The notes under the pieces: model-generated | What the model was told of the DNA's origin: nothing | What the model saw: only the letters and a program-made list of their open reading frames with translations | Databases searched by the model: none | Shown: positions 53,001 through 63,215 of the stretch, one piece after another | Layout: each line of letters opens with the position of its first letter | How positions within the stretch are numbered: the first letter of the stretch is position 1 | Position numbers and translations under genes: made by a program | DNA from: Lingula anatina | Lineage: Eukaryota; Brachiopoda; Lingulata; Lingulida; Lingulidae | Length of the DNA stretch: 64,000 bases | NCBI RefSeq assembly: GCF_001039355.2 | Contig: NW_019774803.1 | Span: 208,701 to 272,700, forward strand | Direction: 5' to 3'

Positions 53001-56000
53001 AAAAACAACTGCTCTGCTATACTGATACTTCCACGCGGGTAGTTTTAGAATAAAGCACCCAGTTGTGTCATATGACAAACTTAAAACCAATAAAGTTACT
53101 ATTGATGTTACTATATATACAGTGTATGATGCAATATGGCTTCAGGTAAAAGCTTAAAATTTTCTACTCGACTGATTTAGGGAGTTGAAATGGAATTGAA
53201 GTTACCATCGCGCTACAATTAACACAGTAATATGAGCCACCAGTAAATATAGCTAAACCATGGGAAACGTATGTGTAATTATGCAAAACACCAGCATCTT
53301 TCTGCTGAATGATTGAATACACACTATGGAGTCTAGCATAGTATGGGGCTAGAGCCCGTATGCCAACTCATGTTTGAATTGTATAGGTAAAGCCCTGTTC
53401 ACACAAACTACAACCTGGATTAGTTCTGCCCTGTATTGGTCGCATTCTCACCAGTTTATTTTTTACTCAGCCTAATTCTCTCTTTTTTTTTTTTTTTTTG
53501 CAGTCTATTTTGTGAAAAAGTACCCTTTTGTTTACAACTGAAAATGATGGAATCTGATAAAGGGACATGTTGAAATGAGTGAAGTGCTTGAAATTTTTGA
53601 GTGATTACGGTATACAAATGAATTTGCAAGTTTTGTAGACTTATGTACTACTTCCTACCTGCATTTTTTTTTTTACTGAGAGACTGAATGGGCTTGTAAT
53701 TGTATATACATCTATTCATACTGCAGGCTACATTGTAAGTTAGTTATAATATATTCAATGGTGTGATTTAATAGATGAATGGATGAATGAAGGATTGTTT
53801 TGCTGTGAGGAAGAAAAAAGCATTAATTCTATATGACAATCTCTCTTTTATCAAGTCTACTCTTTTGAGTAGTAAAAATTGGCCATTTGAAAATAGCACA
53901 ATACTAAATGGGAATATGAAATATTTGTGAAGGAGTGTGCCCCACTTCTTATAGAAATAGGTGTTACTCTTAGACATAGAAATGTAGAAGTTTTAGTACT
54001 GCAGTACCATCTCTCATTTCTGAAGAGATTTTGGCCATCTTTTCATGTATCATTTTGAGGCTGTGTAATCAGTCCTTTGTATTGAGACAGAGTTGACTGC
54101 ATTATATTTTAATGAGATTGATCTTTTTAGACATTCCTTGAAAAGTCTTAATATGTAGGTATGACATATTGTATTTATTTATTTATTCTTTCGTCATATT
54201 GATAAACGAACTGACTTTTTCTTTCAGATGTTGCACTGCATTGTGGGAATGGTGGACAAAACAAGACGCGCTCTTGATGTGCTGCGCGAGCGCTGCCAGC
54301 GCGATCGCGAAGAACTGCACACCTGGATGCGCAGACATGCAGAGGGGGTCGACCAGGACATGAAGAAACGCACCAATGAAATGATGGCACACACGCTGAG
54401 ACAGACCGAGGACAGAGTAACGGAGGTCAAAAGGAGGGCAGGTACGAATCAGGGTAAACCGTTACTCTTCCTCAGTAATGGCTATAAGCAAATATGTAAC
54501 TGTAGTTCTTTAAAAGATAAGCCATCTTATCATAGTGTATTCCAATAAATGTATGAAAAATTAAGTAAAAGAATTCCAATTGATTGATACATTTTACGGA
54601 CTGATTGCATTTAATACATTCCAGCACAGTAGTATAAATGTGTTTTTAAGTTAGTAGATTTTTTGTGAAAAAATTCTTGTTTTATTCTACAGAAAAGATA
54701 CTACAAAATTGCTGATCATATGTGAAATGAATGAGTGCCAGTTTAGTAGCAAAAATGTAATTGTTAAAACTGCAATGAAGATAAAATGAACCATGTGTCT
54801 AATTTCCAGAGGAAGCAGTGAATGAAGTCAAACGCCAAGCAGTGTCTGAGTTGCAGAAAGCTGTAGCTGCTGCTGAGGCCAAAGCTACTGATCTTGTCCG
54901 CGAGGAGCGTGCAAAGATGGAGCGTGCTGTCAAAGATGCACGGAAACAGACCCAGGAGGAAATTTTGACGATGGTGAACACTCAAGATGAATCGAGTGAG
55001 GTAGGAACACACCTCAATGACTCCAACTCAAGTGCTTAGCACTCTATAGTAAGTTGGATATAAATCCCAGCTAACTAGGTTCCCCCACTCCCTTTTCCTT
55101 TCCTCCTTTGCTCAGCAACCACTATTTTTTTTTTTTTTTTTTTTTTTTATGGCAAGACACATTTCCAAATTTTTAAAAACCTTGATGTTCTGAAGTTCAG
55201 GCATCTCTTTGCTGGTTATGTCAAGATTAGCAGTATAGCAGATCCAGGGGGCATTACACCCTCTTCTCTCTACTAGGCCCTCTACTGCCTCCCTCCTCCT
55301 CCCCAACAAAAATAGAGAGAGAAGAAGGGATGGGATCTGTGTCACTTTGTTCTTAGTTCCCCGTCTATTGTTTTGTATGCATTCTGATTGAAGTAATGCA
55401 AAAATATATATGTGTATATCCTTCCCCACCCCTTCCACCCACAGCAAAATCCTGGGTTTGCCTGTGCACTGACTGCCAACACCAGGACCTCTCAGATTAT
55501 TTAGAACCAGGAACACTTATATTTTGTGAAATTCATTTAAACTATTTCAAGTTTAAATTCAGTTGTTAAATGGCCTAGTCCCACACCTGGGTTTTTAGAT
55601 GGACAGTTTTATTGTACTTGTACTTCCACGTGTCAATAAAATGGAGAGGTCTGCATCTGTTAAACAATATAAAATTGTATACAAAAATTACCAGATCGGA
55701 GGAATCCTTTGATATCTCTAGTGATAATTTGTATGTTTGTATTTGAACATACATGTATATTTATAACATTTGTTTTCATATTTAACATTTCAGAGCTGTT
55801 GGAACTGTGGTAGGAAGGCAAGTGAGACGTGCAGTGGCTGCAACATTGCAAGGTACTGCGGCTCTTTCTGCCAACACAAAGACTGGGAAAACCACCATCA
55901 TGTGTGTGGACAGGCACAAACGGCACGCGAGGCCCATGCTGCACATGCACAACATCCCAAAGCTGCAGCTGCTGCAGCCACCACAACTGCCACTACTTCT

Positions 56001-56219
56001 ACTTCATCCTCCTCCTCATCATCATCATCAGTGGTGACACATTCACGGGGCGCAGACACAGTGGTAGCAAGCACAGAAGCAACCACCACTGCATCCACCT
56101 CTGTCACCAGTCACATCAATACAGTCACCACCTCATCAAGTCGACCAGAATCTAGGTCAAGTTTGCCAAGGTCAAGGTCAAACACACCAGAAAAACCAAA
56201 AGCGGAGGCTGCAAGATAA
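44537..56219 (+). CDS. CBFA2T: MTG/ETO-family transcriptional corepressor (CBFA2T/RUNX1T1/nervy homologue), spliced body exons
   Basis: Nuclear adaptor that, in the known family, is recruited by DNA-binding factors and brings N-CoR/SMRT-Sin3-HDAC complexes. Exons seen: 44537-44656, 48584-48801, 49156-49245, 49738-49922, 50344-50591, 50900-50970, 54228-54441, 54810-55000, 55794-56219 (TAA 56217-56219). All junctions are AG/GT and phases agree throughout. With first exon 11119-11125 the product is 589 aa; with 17725-17839 it is 625 aa; from the internal Met of MPDSPE (44554) it is 581 aa. Domains on the 589-aa numbering: S/P-rich N terminus 1-77, TAFH/NHR1 about 78-170, S/P linker then an R/E-rich helix about 265-289, NHR2 about 300-350, NHR3 coiled coil 385-448, MYND finger 450-486, S/T/A-rich tail to 589. 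Exons at 50344-50970 recur at 52113-52739, probably an assembly duplicate. The family call is very secure; which vertebrate paralogue it matches cannot be said, as invertebrates normally have one gene. Confidence 0.95.
44641..44930 (+). repeat. Tandem repeat of about 117 bp covering an exon end and donor
   Basis: ggaagcaccatgtctggtaa (44641) recurs as gggagcaccatctctgggaa (44758); cttcctttttgagggtta recurs near 44815 and again near 44875. The first unit contains the true donor. Confidence 0.75.
46875..47088 (+). repeat. Two tandem units of about 107 bp in a CBFA2T intron
   Basis: aagatttaagtt...tttcaatgcagt...atttaccaaaagc, then aatttctgtgcccat and gctgggaaaaac, occur in order twice (from 46875 and from 46982). 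Confidence 0.9.
47414..47449 (+). promoter_or_regulatory. Cluster of three extended nuclear-receptor half sites
   Basis: ccaaggtca (47414), tcaaggtcc (47430) and tcaaggtca (47441), all in one orientation: the TCAAGGTCA form bound by ERR and NR5A/FTZ-F1 receptors. Could be a short degenerate tandem repeat instead. Confidence 0.4.
48286..48537. mobile_element. Foldback element, family A, full copy just upstream of a CBFA2T exon
   Basis: Same layout as 31049-31286: ggatcaatctatctcc, agcttagatgtccgtca and cttcag/gaagct arms around agggggtaatta, ending gggaacccagttta. Possible tttA-type target repeat at both ends. Its right end is about 46 bp from the exon starting at 48584. Confidence 0.85.
48584..48801 (+). 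CDS. CBFA2T: CBFA2T body exon 2 (start of TAFH/NHR1)
   Basis: The acceptor is ctttgaag, ending at 48583, with a TT-rich tract; the donor is gtt|gtaagt. It completes Gly-43, then [13 protein letters not shown], a serine-rich segment and the family-diagnostic [20 protein letters not shown] and [10 protein letters not shown], the first helices of the TAFH domain. In the family this domain binds E-protein activation domains and other partners. The exon ends on a codon boundary. A foldback element ends only about 46 bp upstream of it. Confidence 0.95.
49156..49245 (+). CDS. CBFA2T: CBFA2T body exon 3 (TAFH/NHR1 centre)
   Basis: Thirty codons between tacatttcag and aaag|gtaacc, phase 0 at both ends. 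It encodes [16 protein letters not shown] followed by [14 protein letters not shown], nearly identical to the vertebrate TAFH domain at this point. Confidence 0.95.
49544..49587. repeat. (CA)n microsatellite in intron
   Basis: About 21 CA units, 150 bp before the exon at 49738. Confidence 0.95.
49738..49922 (+). CDS. CBFA2T: CBFA2T body exon 4 (end of TAFH, linker)
   Basis: The acceptor is ctttattcag, ending at 49737; the donor is atgg|gtaagg. It encodes [19 protein letters not shown], the last TAFH helix, then [12 protein letters not shown], and a linker with [11 protein letters not shown]. That basic KRR motif occurs at the same place in vertebrate homologues. It ends after two bases of a Gly codon. 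Confidence 0.95.
50047..50097. repeat. (AT)n microsatellite in intron
   Basis: About 25 AT units, 40 bp before the left border of the 1768-bp duplication. Confidence 0.95.
50344..50591 (+). CDS. CBFA2T: CBFA2T body exon 5 (S/P linker and R/E-rich helix), copy 1
   Basis: The acceptor is ctcattttcag, ending at 50343; the donor is g|gtgagt at 50592. It encodes several S/T-P sites (CTPSPEG, SISPAS, RVSPQS), then [14 protein letters not shown] and a long Arg/Glu-rich charged helix ending HLSGYG. It enters with two bases and leaves with one base of a codon. A copy differing by one synonymous base (C50401 to T52170, His-Pro codons) lies 1769 bp downstream. Confidence 0.93.
50900..50970 (+). CDS. 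CBFA2T: CBFA2T body exon 6 (start of NHR2), copy 1
   Basis: Short exon of 71 bp. Of two AGs (50898-50899 and 50906-50907) only the first keeps the frame. It encodes [20 protein letters not shown] and HIDN, the N-terminal part of the NHR2 helix, and ends on a codon boundary. It is duplicated at 52669-52739. Confidence 0.92.
52113..52360 (+). pseudogene. Duplicate of CBFA2T exon 5 inside the 1768-bp repeat (probably artefactual)
   Basis: Same sequence as 50344-50591 apart from T for C at 52170, a synonymous change. Splice sites are intact. Including both copies of exons 5 and 6 would add 319 bp, not a multiple of three, and exon 6 ends in phase 0 while exon 5 needs an upstream exon ending in phase 2. 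At most one copy can serve in a functional mRNA. Confidence 0.8.
52669..52739 (+). pseudogene. Duplicate of CBFA2T exon 6 inside the 1768-bp repeat (probably artefactual)
   Basis: Identical to 50900-50970. If the repeat is an assembly error it is the same exon seen twice. If it is real, one of the two exon 5/6 pairs must be skipped to keep the frame into 54228. Confidence 0.8.
54228..54441 (+). CDS. CBFA2T: CBFA2T body exon 7 (core of NHR2)
   Basis: The acceptor is ttttctttcag, ending at 54227; the donor is g|gtacga. It encodes [19 protein letters not shown] and [14 protein letters not shown], the amphipathic helix that forms tetramers in ETO, then a charged helical region ([24 protein letters not shown]) running into NHR3. 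It is richer in GC than the flanking introns, with several GCGC steps. Confidence 0.95.
54810..55000 (+). CDS. CBFA2T: CBFA2T body exon 8 (NHR3 coiled coil)
   Basis: The acceptor is ctaatttccag, ending at 54809; the donor is gag|gtagga. It encodes [19 protein letters not shown], an Ala/Lys/Glu-rich helix with heptad-like spacing, then [16 protein letters not shown] and TQDESSE. This matches NHR3 of the family ([11 protein letters not shown]...ERAKMER). It ends on a codon boundary directly before the MYND finger. Confidence 0.95.
55794..56219 (+). CDS. CBFA2T: CBFA2T last coding exon (MYND zinc finger and low-complexity tail)
   Basis: The acceptor is taacatttcag, ending at 55793. It encodes [38 protein letters not shown]: all eight MYND ligands are present (C450, C453, C461, C464, C470, C474, H482, C486 on the 589-aa numbering). 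In ETO this finger binds PPLI-type motifs of SMRT/N-CoR. The remaining about 100 residues are Ala, Thr and Ser rich, partly encoded by triplet runs (tcc/tca and gca/gct), and end at TAA 56217-56219. Confidence 0.96.
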   Translation, partial: SCWNCGRKASETCSGCNIARYCGSFCQHKDWENHHHVCGQAQTAREAHAAHAQHPKAAAAAATTTATTSTSSSSSSSSSVVTHSRGADTVVASTEATTTASTSVTSHINTVTTSSSRPESRSSLPRSRSNTPEKPKAEAAR

Positions 56220-59090
56220 ACAGGGGTGTTTACATTATATTTTGTTTATTATTTTGATAGAATGGTGGTGGCTGAAATATTGATTGACAGTACAAAAGAT
56301 GATAAACTTGTTCACATTTCATCCTGGAGAAGGTGACATTGTGTTTGCATTTTTTAGGGTTATCGATGTTGAATGAACTTTTCAATAGATGTCAGCACGG
56401 GAGCATGCTATTCCTTATAAGTGATTGGGATTTTGAAACCCTGCCAAGTGCTTGGAAGAGTCATCATGTTGGGCTGTCTGTCATGAAGTATGTGAACATG
56501 TAAACAGCTACCGTTTTTTTTTTTCCTTTTTCTGTGATGAACTCCTCAGCAGTGTTATTTGTATTCATGACCACAATTGATGCCACATATTTGTTTATAG
56601 GAAGGAAAAACCAGAAAAAAACTGCCAGCTGTACATACATGTAGTAGATTAGGACATTAGTAAAGCATACAAATGCAAAAACTGGATGAAGTGTTTTCAT
56701 GCTCAGCAGGTAGAAATCCGTTGATAACTGATGTGGTGTTTATAGCCTGTATTTTTCAATTTTTCAATATTACAAATTGTGTAAAGAAAAACGGGAAAAA
56801 AGAAACTTGGGCTATGTAGAAATGGCTGTCATCAACATTGCCTGTTCTTTCACAATCATTGGGTAAATTTTTGGGGGAAAATCTAAACTGGAGGTGGATT
56901 TCCCAAGTCCAGACACACAAGCTCTGCATGTTTAAACTAATTACTTACAAAATATGAACAAAATCAGACATAAACGATCGTCAAGGATGTTTTGTTTTTC
57001 ATACTAGTGAAATATAAGAAGTATTGAAATTTTTATTCATTTATTTATTTATTTATTTATCTTTATCTTAATTTTTTCTTTAGTAATTCTAATTTGTTTA
57101 TCTCAAGAAAATTTGGAATAGATGATGTTTGATGAATATTCTCCAGGTACATAAGAATGATGCAGAACATTATAATAAGAGGGATTTGTGGAGAATAAAC
57201 TTGCACTTAGAAAAGCTGAGTATACAAACTTTTATTTAAGTATCTAATCTACATACAAATGCATTGTACAAATTCATGTTTCAAACACCAAATGTCTATA
57301 TGTCTAAGATAGTAGGTATGTGTATATCAAAAAGAAAAAAGTATTTGGATCTCATCAGATGGTGTCGTGCATTAGGGTTAGTGTACAGTCATTGTTATTA
57401 TTTCAGTATATTCAAAAATACTGAAATAGGTGGTTTTATGAGTACAAAGATTTGTCAAAGAAGTGGAAAGGTTTTTGGAGACCTTTCTTAATTCTTTGTT
57501 GATTTGTAATTAACTTTGCGTGATGATTGATACAAGCTGTTAGGGACTATATTTTGTGTGTGATCAAGACACAAAATGACCTCTTGCTTTAAGATAAGAC
57601 TGCAGTCTTTATGTAGATATAAATTGATGTGCTTTTGGAAAAGTCACTGTTATTATTCAACTATGGAGAAATTAGAAAATAGATATATATTTTCCTGTAG
57701 TTTTGTAGCTGTCAACCGTTGCCATATTTTCTGCAAATAAAACAATGTATTTAGACTGTATATTACCAAATAAATGTGACAAAAAAGAAGAAAAATTAAT
57801 TGATTTCAGTGGCAGACTTGATTGTATCAGGTATCTTCATCCTTTAACAGTTAAATGTCTGCAACTGTTTAACATATTGTTTCAGAGATAGTTTAACTCT
57901 AAACCTCTGTATGAATTAAAAGCCCAAGATCTCACGTTGTTCCATACATTGTATGTATGAAGAAGATGCTTTATTAGTACTATTATTAATATGTACACAT
58001 GCAGGTATAGTGGCCATCACGAGCTTCTCACCAAACTACTTCTACTACTAACTTACATTTAGAAATGACATTAGATTATTTAGTTTCTGTTGAGAATTGT
58101 ACCCCAGAAATACAGACCGCTTGAAAATTTGACAACTGCAATGGTTAAGCATATAACAGAATTTAAAAGTATTCAGAGTTCTCTGTCCACATATATAAGT
58201 GTGATATAATAACCAAAGGTAGTATATTAAATTAAAAGTGATATTAGTTTTGGACAAGAAGGGTTATATTAGTGCACATACAGCTGATTTTGACAGANAT
58301 ATTCTTTTTTTTTTTTTCTTTTTTCTAAGGTTGGGCTCAACCAAAGGACAGGGTTATAGCATATGGAAAGGAAGCCAAGGAATTTTGATAATGTAACACT
58401 CACACATGATAGATAACCTGTTATGTATTATGTCACTCAGATATCAATATTTTCACTGATATTGCAGATTTTTTTTCATCAGGGCTTGTACATTGTATAA
58501 TGTATTCCTACAGGGTAATTTTAGGACCTGGTTTCATTAGAGATCGGAGATGGCAGACAATTTGATCTTATGTCACAGGGATGCAGTGAAAAATGTTAAG
58601 GAATTTATCTACTAGTGATGTAGATTTTGGTAAATATTGTTATCTTAAGGAAAAGTTTATTTACAGAGTACATTTTATTTTAAGATCCCTCAGGTCTAAG
58701 CGAATTCCTGATTGATATTTTTTTTCTAAACATATATGTACATTATTTCTTTGTCATTTGTCTCATCTACACATGGTACATTTCTTGAAATTGACGGATA
58801 CATTCATGAAATATTAATTGCTTGTCATTTGGCTTTTAATGTTTTGCAACCAGGGTACATTGCATTTTTGTAGAAAGTCAAACAACTTTCATTAGTTAAT
58901 CTTAGGATAAATTGTTTTTTAAAATTATAAGCAAGAAATATTTACTATATTTTTTTTCCGCTGCCTGTTTCATTAAAATTGTACATGTACCTTGTTTGTT
59001 GATTGTAAGTGCATTAACTGAGTTGTACAGTGAGGTATAGTTCACGTGGTCACTTTTTTTCTGCAAATAAAAGAAAATTTGGAAATGTGT
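56220..59090 (+). other. CBFA2T: 3' UTR of CBFA2T with three candidate poly(A) signals
   Basis: No further coding sequence is seen. AATAAA hexamers lie at 57736-57741, 57769-57774 and 59066-59071. The last is followed by a GT-rich stretch (tgtgtaaatttgtgttgg), the usual downstream element, so a long 3' UTR of about 2.9 kb is plausible, with a shorter form near 57.8 kb. There is a single N at 58298 in front of a T tract. Confidence 0.5.
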
Positions 59091-60167
59091 AAATTTGTGT
59101 TGGGTTATTGGTATAGATTGAAATGAGCATTAACCCTAATTAGTAATACAATCATGTAGTACTATGGCTTAGTGTCAACAGCACAGTGCAAATATGAGGG
59201 CGTTTATAGACCCTAACGAGCAACAATTATGGAAAGAGGATGCATTGGTGGCTACAAAAAAATTTAGAAGATTTTCCAGCCCCCCTCTCCCCTCTTTTTT
59301 AATTTAATAAACATCCAGACAACTCTTTTCCCTTCCCCACTGGAGCAGCATGGATAAAGCATAAGGAGAAAGGCCTTGGGTCCAATACTACACACACACA
59401 CACACACACACAGTCCTAATTACAACACTGGCAAACAATTTACGTGATTTAAAGAAATTAAGGAAAAGTGAGAGAATTTCTGCATCATTTGTCCGAGCAA
59501 GGAGTTTTTTTAACTCCTTGGTCCAGTTTTGAACCCACTACACGGTGTATAATCGGTCCACGATACAATAGACAGCTGCGTTTTCCTTCTCTAACGCAAT
59601 CCAGTTCTGACAACTAGAATGGATAACAGTGCATCTAACGCATTGCAGGCATTGCAGGGCTTTTTTCACGTTTGATTATTGAATTTTTGCAATCATGATT
59701 GTCATTTGAAGGGTCTTAGCCCAATATTAACTCGGTTTAAGAAAATATGCAACTATAAATTAATCAGTAAATGCATGAACGAATGAACAGATTAATAGAT
59801 TAACAAAATATCAAAACTGTAAAAAGAATTGATGGGATTCTTTTGTGTATAACTGCCCGCGAAATTTTATTTTTGAGTTTGTCCTTTGTTTACTTATTAT
59901 TCATGCAAAGTACATTTTCCGTTCTTTCTCTTTTGTCTTTCTTTGTTCTCTCTCTCTCTCTCTCTCTTTTAATTATAACGTTACAGGCCACTGCACTTAC
60001 ATAACCGCACCGTCACATGCCTGTACCACACCCTGCACTGAACAGTTTTCATATCACAGCATACATATATATATATATATATAAGGCTTTCTCTATATTT
60101 CTTTTTGCTCACTTCACTTTCGTGCTTGGAACGGGACAGAGAAATCCAACGACACAGTGTATTATCT

Positions 60168-60503
60168 CACTTAGTCGGAGGAAAAGGTAAACTATTTCAA
60201 CGCTACCGTAAACTTCTCCGGCTTTGGGTCTTTACAACGTTTCGATCTATCCTTTTATAACGATATTAGCACACTAAGTCGGTGACAAGGCAAACTACAC
60301 TCAAGGAAAAAAGAAACGCAACATTTTGCCTGAGGATTAGAAATGGATGTAGGGTTCATATAAAATTGGCGGATCTCAAAAATAAAATTATTCTGCCCCC
60401 AAAAACTTCCAAAACTGAGTGCTGTGTTCCTTGAGTGTATTTCAACGCTTACGTAAACTTCTCAGGCTTTGGGTCTTTGCAACGTTTTTGTCTATCCTTT
60501 TTC
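60168..60503 (+). repeat. Diverged direct repeat of about 90 bp, second copy split by a MITE
   Basis: 60168-60257 and 60272-60297 plus 60438-60503 share cac.(t/a)agtcgg, aactatttcaacgct, cgtaaacttctc and ggctttgggtcttt.caacg. Confidence 0.85.
60298..60437. mobile_element. 140-bp MITE with TA target duplication (Tc1/mariner-like)
   Basis: Ends cactcaaggaa / ttccttgagtg, flanked by TA on both sides (60296-60297, 60438-60439). A related copy of the flanking DNA at 60168-60257 lacks the insertion (aaactatttcaacg), giving an empty-site comparison. Confidence 0.88.
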
Positions 60504-60922
60504 TTACACTTCCGTATGTACTTCGTGTAAATTTCAGTTATCAATTTTTTAGGTTATTTTTCTTGTATTTTAATTTGTTTTCAGTATTTCTATATTTGTG
60601 CTACATTTTTGTAACTGTTATTTATTTTGTTTTATTTCATTTTCTTTCAGTTTTACGTTTGAATTTGAAATAAAACAATTCAATCAGTATTGGAGACTTC
60701 TTTCTTGACTGAGTGCAGCTACATTTTGACCCATTAAAACAACCAAACTGAATCGGTCTGAATACGGAAAGAAACTTGGAAAACATCACTCTGCTGTTCC
60801 ACATATAACCTTGCATTTCTTTTTATTTCCACAGCTCCTGGCCAATAAAGAAATGCAATGTAAAGACCGCTTTTTGTCGCTTACAGTTTCACCAAATTTA
60901 CCATAATGTTGAAAATAACTTA

Positions 60923-61107
60923 TTAAATAAGCTCAGAGGCGACTTTCTTCACGGCGGCATAAACCTCTTTCCCACTGGGAAGAATTTCAGAGGTCGGGAT
61001 GACAAACCCATTAGAAGCATTGCCATCAGGACGGAGCTCAAGTGTATACGCATATTTAATTCCTGCCTTTTCTTTAGCCCAGTCGTAGGATCCACCCGAC
61101 GCAGCAT
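60923..61107 (-). CDS. Carboxypeptidase last exon (YTLELRP catalytic Glu)
   Basis: The acceptor is aaatttcag. It completes Tyr, then AASGGSYDWAKEKAG, IKYAYTLELRPDG with the catalytic Glu, GFVIPTSEILPSGKEVYAAV and KKVASELI, then TAA with a second TAA just after. A minus-strand AATAAA (plus-strand tttatt, 60822-60827) lies about 95 bp past the stop, so the 3' UTR is short and ends near 60800. Confidence 0.93.
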
Positions 61108-61159
61108 CTGAAATTTATTTTTTTTTGTTATTTATATCAGTGTATATAACAGATTTAGA

Positions 61160-61205
<46 letters not shown>

Positions 61206-62128
61206 ATATAATATATCGTAACTTACATAGAATATCCGGTGGGGCGCCAACTGTCCAAGATTTCCCATTAATCCCTTGTACAGCTGTCTTGCCGAGATTA
61301 GCCACACGCATCTAAATTTATAAAAGACAGATTGTGATTAGCAATTAAGAAGTGTTTTTCCCACATGCTAGTGTGTGCTGGGGGTGGGTATGCTAAGGTT
61401 ACAACAGGATAAAGATTGGGCTCTACATTCGTTTCATCATTATTTCTCCCAAAATCACATGTCACCAGACTCAAATTCACATTAAGAATCTCCATCAAAT
61501 TTTAGACGCTTGAAAATGCAGAGTAAAAGTCCAGATAATGCCCCTTAAAGTCAACGCCATCTTCAAAATATTTGATTGATGGCCTGTGCCCTTTCTAAGT
61601 TGGGTCGACCAAAAAGATAAAAGGGTCCCCTACTCCCCTTTCCCCCCCCCCCCCCCCATCCAAAAAAATTTTAAATTGTTGGCACAGAACTAAAGTCTAA
61701 AATCTAAAATTACCATTTCAGCATTGTCCGAGGGTTTTTCCGTGCCCCAACCCCATGGTGTCAGCCAAAGTTCGGAATAGGAATGGAAAGACAGATACAT
61801 CTTCAACCGGTCCTTGTGCTCGTTGATGAAGTCCCTTATATTTTGGGTACATTTTTCAGAGAACGGCCCAGTACCGGGGTAAATATCGGAGCAAGGGAAA
61901 GTGCTGGTGCCAGCCTCTTAAAAAAGTAGGATTATAATGTTATATGTTGTCACGTCATGTTGAAAAATGTTTAGTAATGCCTAGCATTCTCACAATTTTA
62001 TGAGAAGGTGCATATAAATTAGACTTAGTATTAGTAGGTCTATTGTGTTCTAAAGTTCGTGTTTTTATGCAAAGTCTACTGAACATTTTTACTGGATTTT
62101 AGACTCGACATTAATATGTTTTATATCA

Positions 62129-62170
<42 letters not shown>

Positions 62171-63183
62171 TATTATTATTATTATAATTATTATTATTAT
62201 TGGTAGAAATCTTAATTGGTGTACGTGTCGCGACAAAATATGTGCGCTGCCAAAATAGGCACGAAGCATTTGTGTTATCTATACAGATAACTCGCAAATA
62301 GAATGAAACTTCGTCCAAAACTATCTTTCAAAGTGCCAATACAAATTTGAGAGATATGACAACTTGGAAGGCGTGACTTTGATGATAATTTTTTCGGTGT
62401 GGAGCCGGGTTTCATGCTTTTGATTTTTACCGCCCCATTAGTGCCATTTAAAATTTCATTTATATAATCTAAATGTGTTTAAAAATAAGATTTTGCTGGA
62501 TAAACTTAAAATAGGTCGCATTAAATTTTTTGTTAATCACCACTGTGCCTATTTTGCAGACGTAGGCCTGACTATTTTGGCGTGACAGTTATAGTTATGG
62601 AATACATGTGGGATTTTATACAGAATTACCCTCTACCAGGGCGACTGATAGATTTTTTACAGATATTCACAGATATGTCTCTGATATATTTTTTACAGAT
62701 ATTCACAGATATGTCTCTAGATAGATAGATAGATAGATTAATGGTCATTTGGTTCTAAGTCTTAGAACTAAAATGACCATCTATTTATCTAGAGACATAT
62801 CTGTGAATATCTGTAAAAAATCTATCAGTCGCCCTGGTAGAGGGTAGTACAGAATAGACAGATACGCACGTACATTAGTGCAAGCTCCTTGGTGCTCAAT
62901 TCACCTACATTGTTCGCACGCAATAAATTAAAATCAGTAACAAACGACCAGGATCTCGCGCACATGTACAGTGGAGGCTTAGTTCAATTAAAAAATGTAA
63001 GGGAACTCGGGATTTTTCAAATCATGCTTGGTTTCTGGCTTATTCGCGAGACTTGGTGTGGTATGAGATGTTCTCCACTTAATATGCTTCTTACCTCCAA
63101 AGTGGGAATCCCAGTTCCTGTTTGGGTCTACTCCCCGACATCCCCAACTCTGAGGTGAACGAGTCTTTCTCCACAGACGATCC

Positions 63184-63215
<32 letters not shown>

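Larger units (their letters stand above)
50137..53673 (+). repeat. 1768-bp near-perfect tandem duplication joined by one N
   Basis: 50137-51904 and 51906-53673 correspond base for base at offset 1769. By eye I see a single substitution (C50401/T52170). The one N at 51905 sits exactly at the joint, in a T run. Two exons of CBFA2T are inside each copy. Confidence 0.95.
59091..60800. other. Intergenic space between convergent genes
   Basis: Contains a CA tract (59390-59412), TC and TA tracts (59947-59967, 60063-60082), the direct repeat at 60168-60503 and its MITE. No ORF worth calling. Confidence 0.6.

Noticed and set aside
55898-56107. Antisense acidic/valine-alanine open frame
   Set aside because: Complement of the triplet-rich tail of the MYND exon; long antisense frames are expected there.
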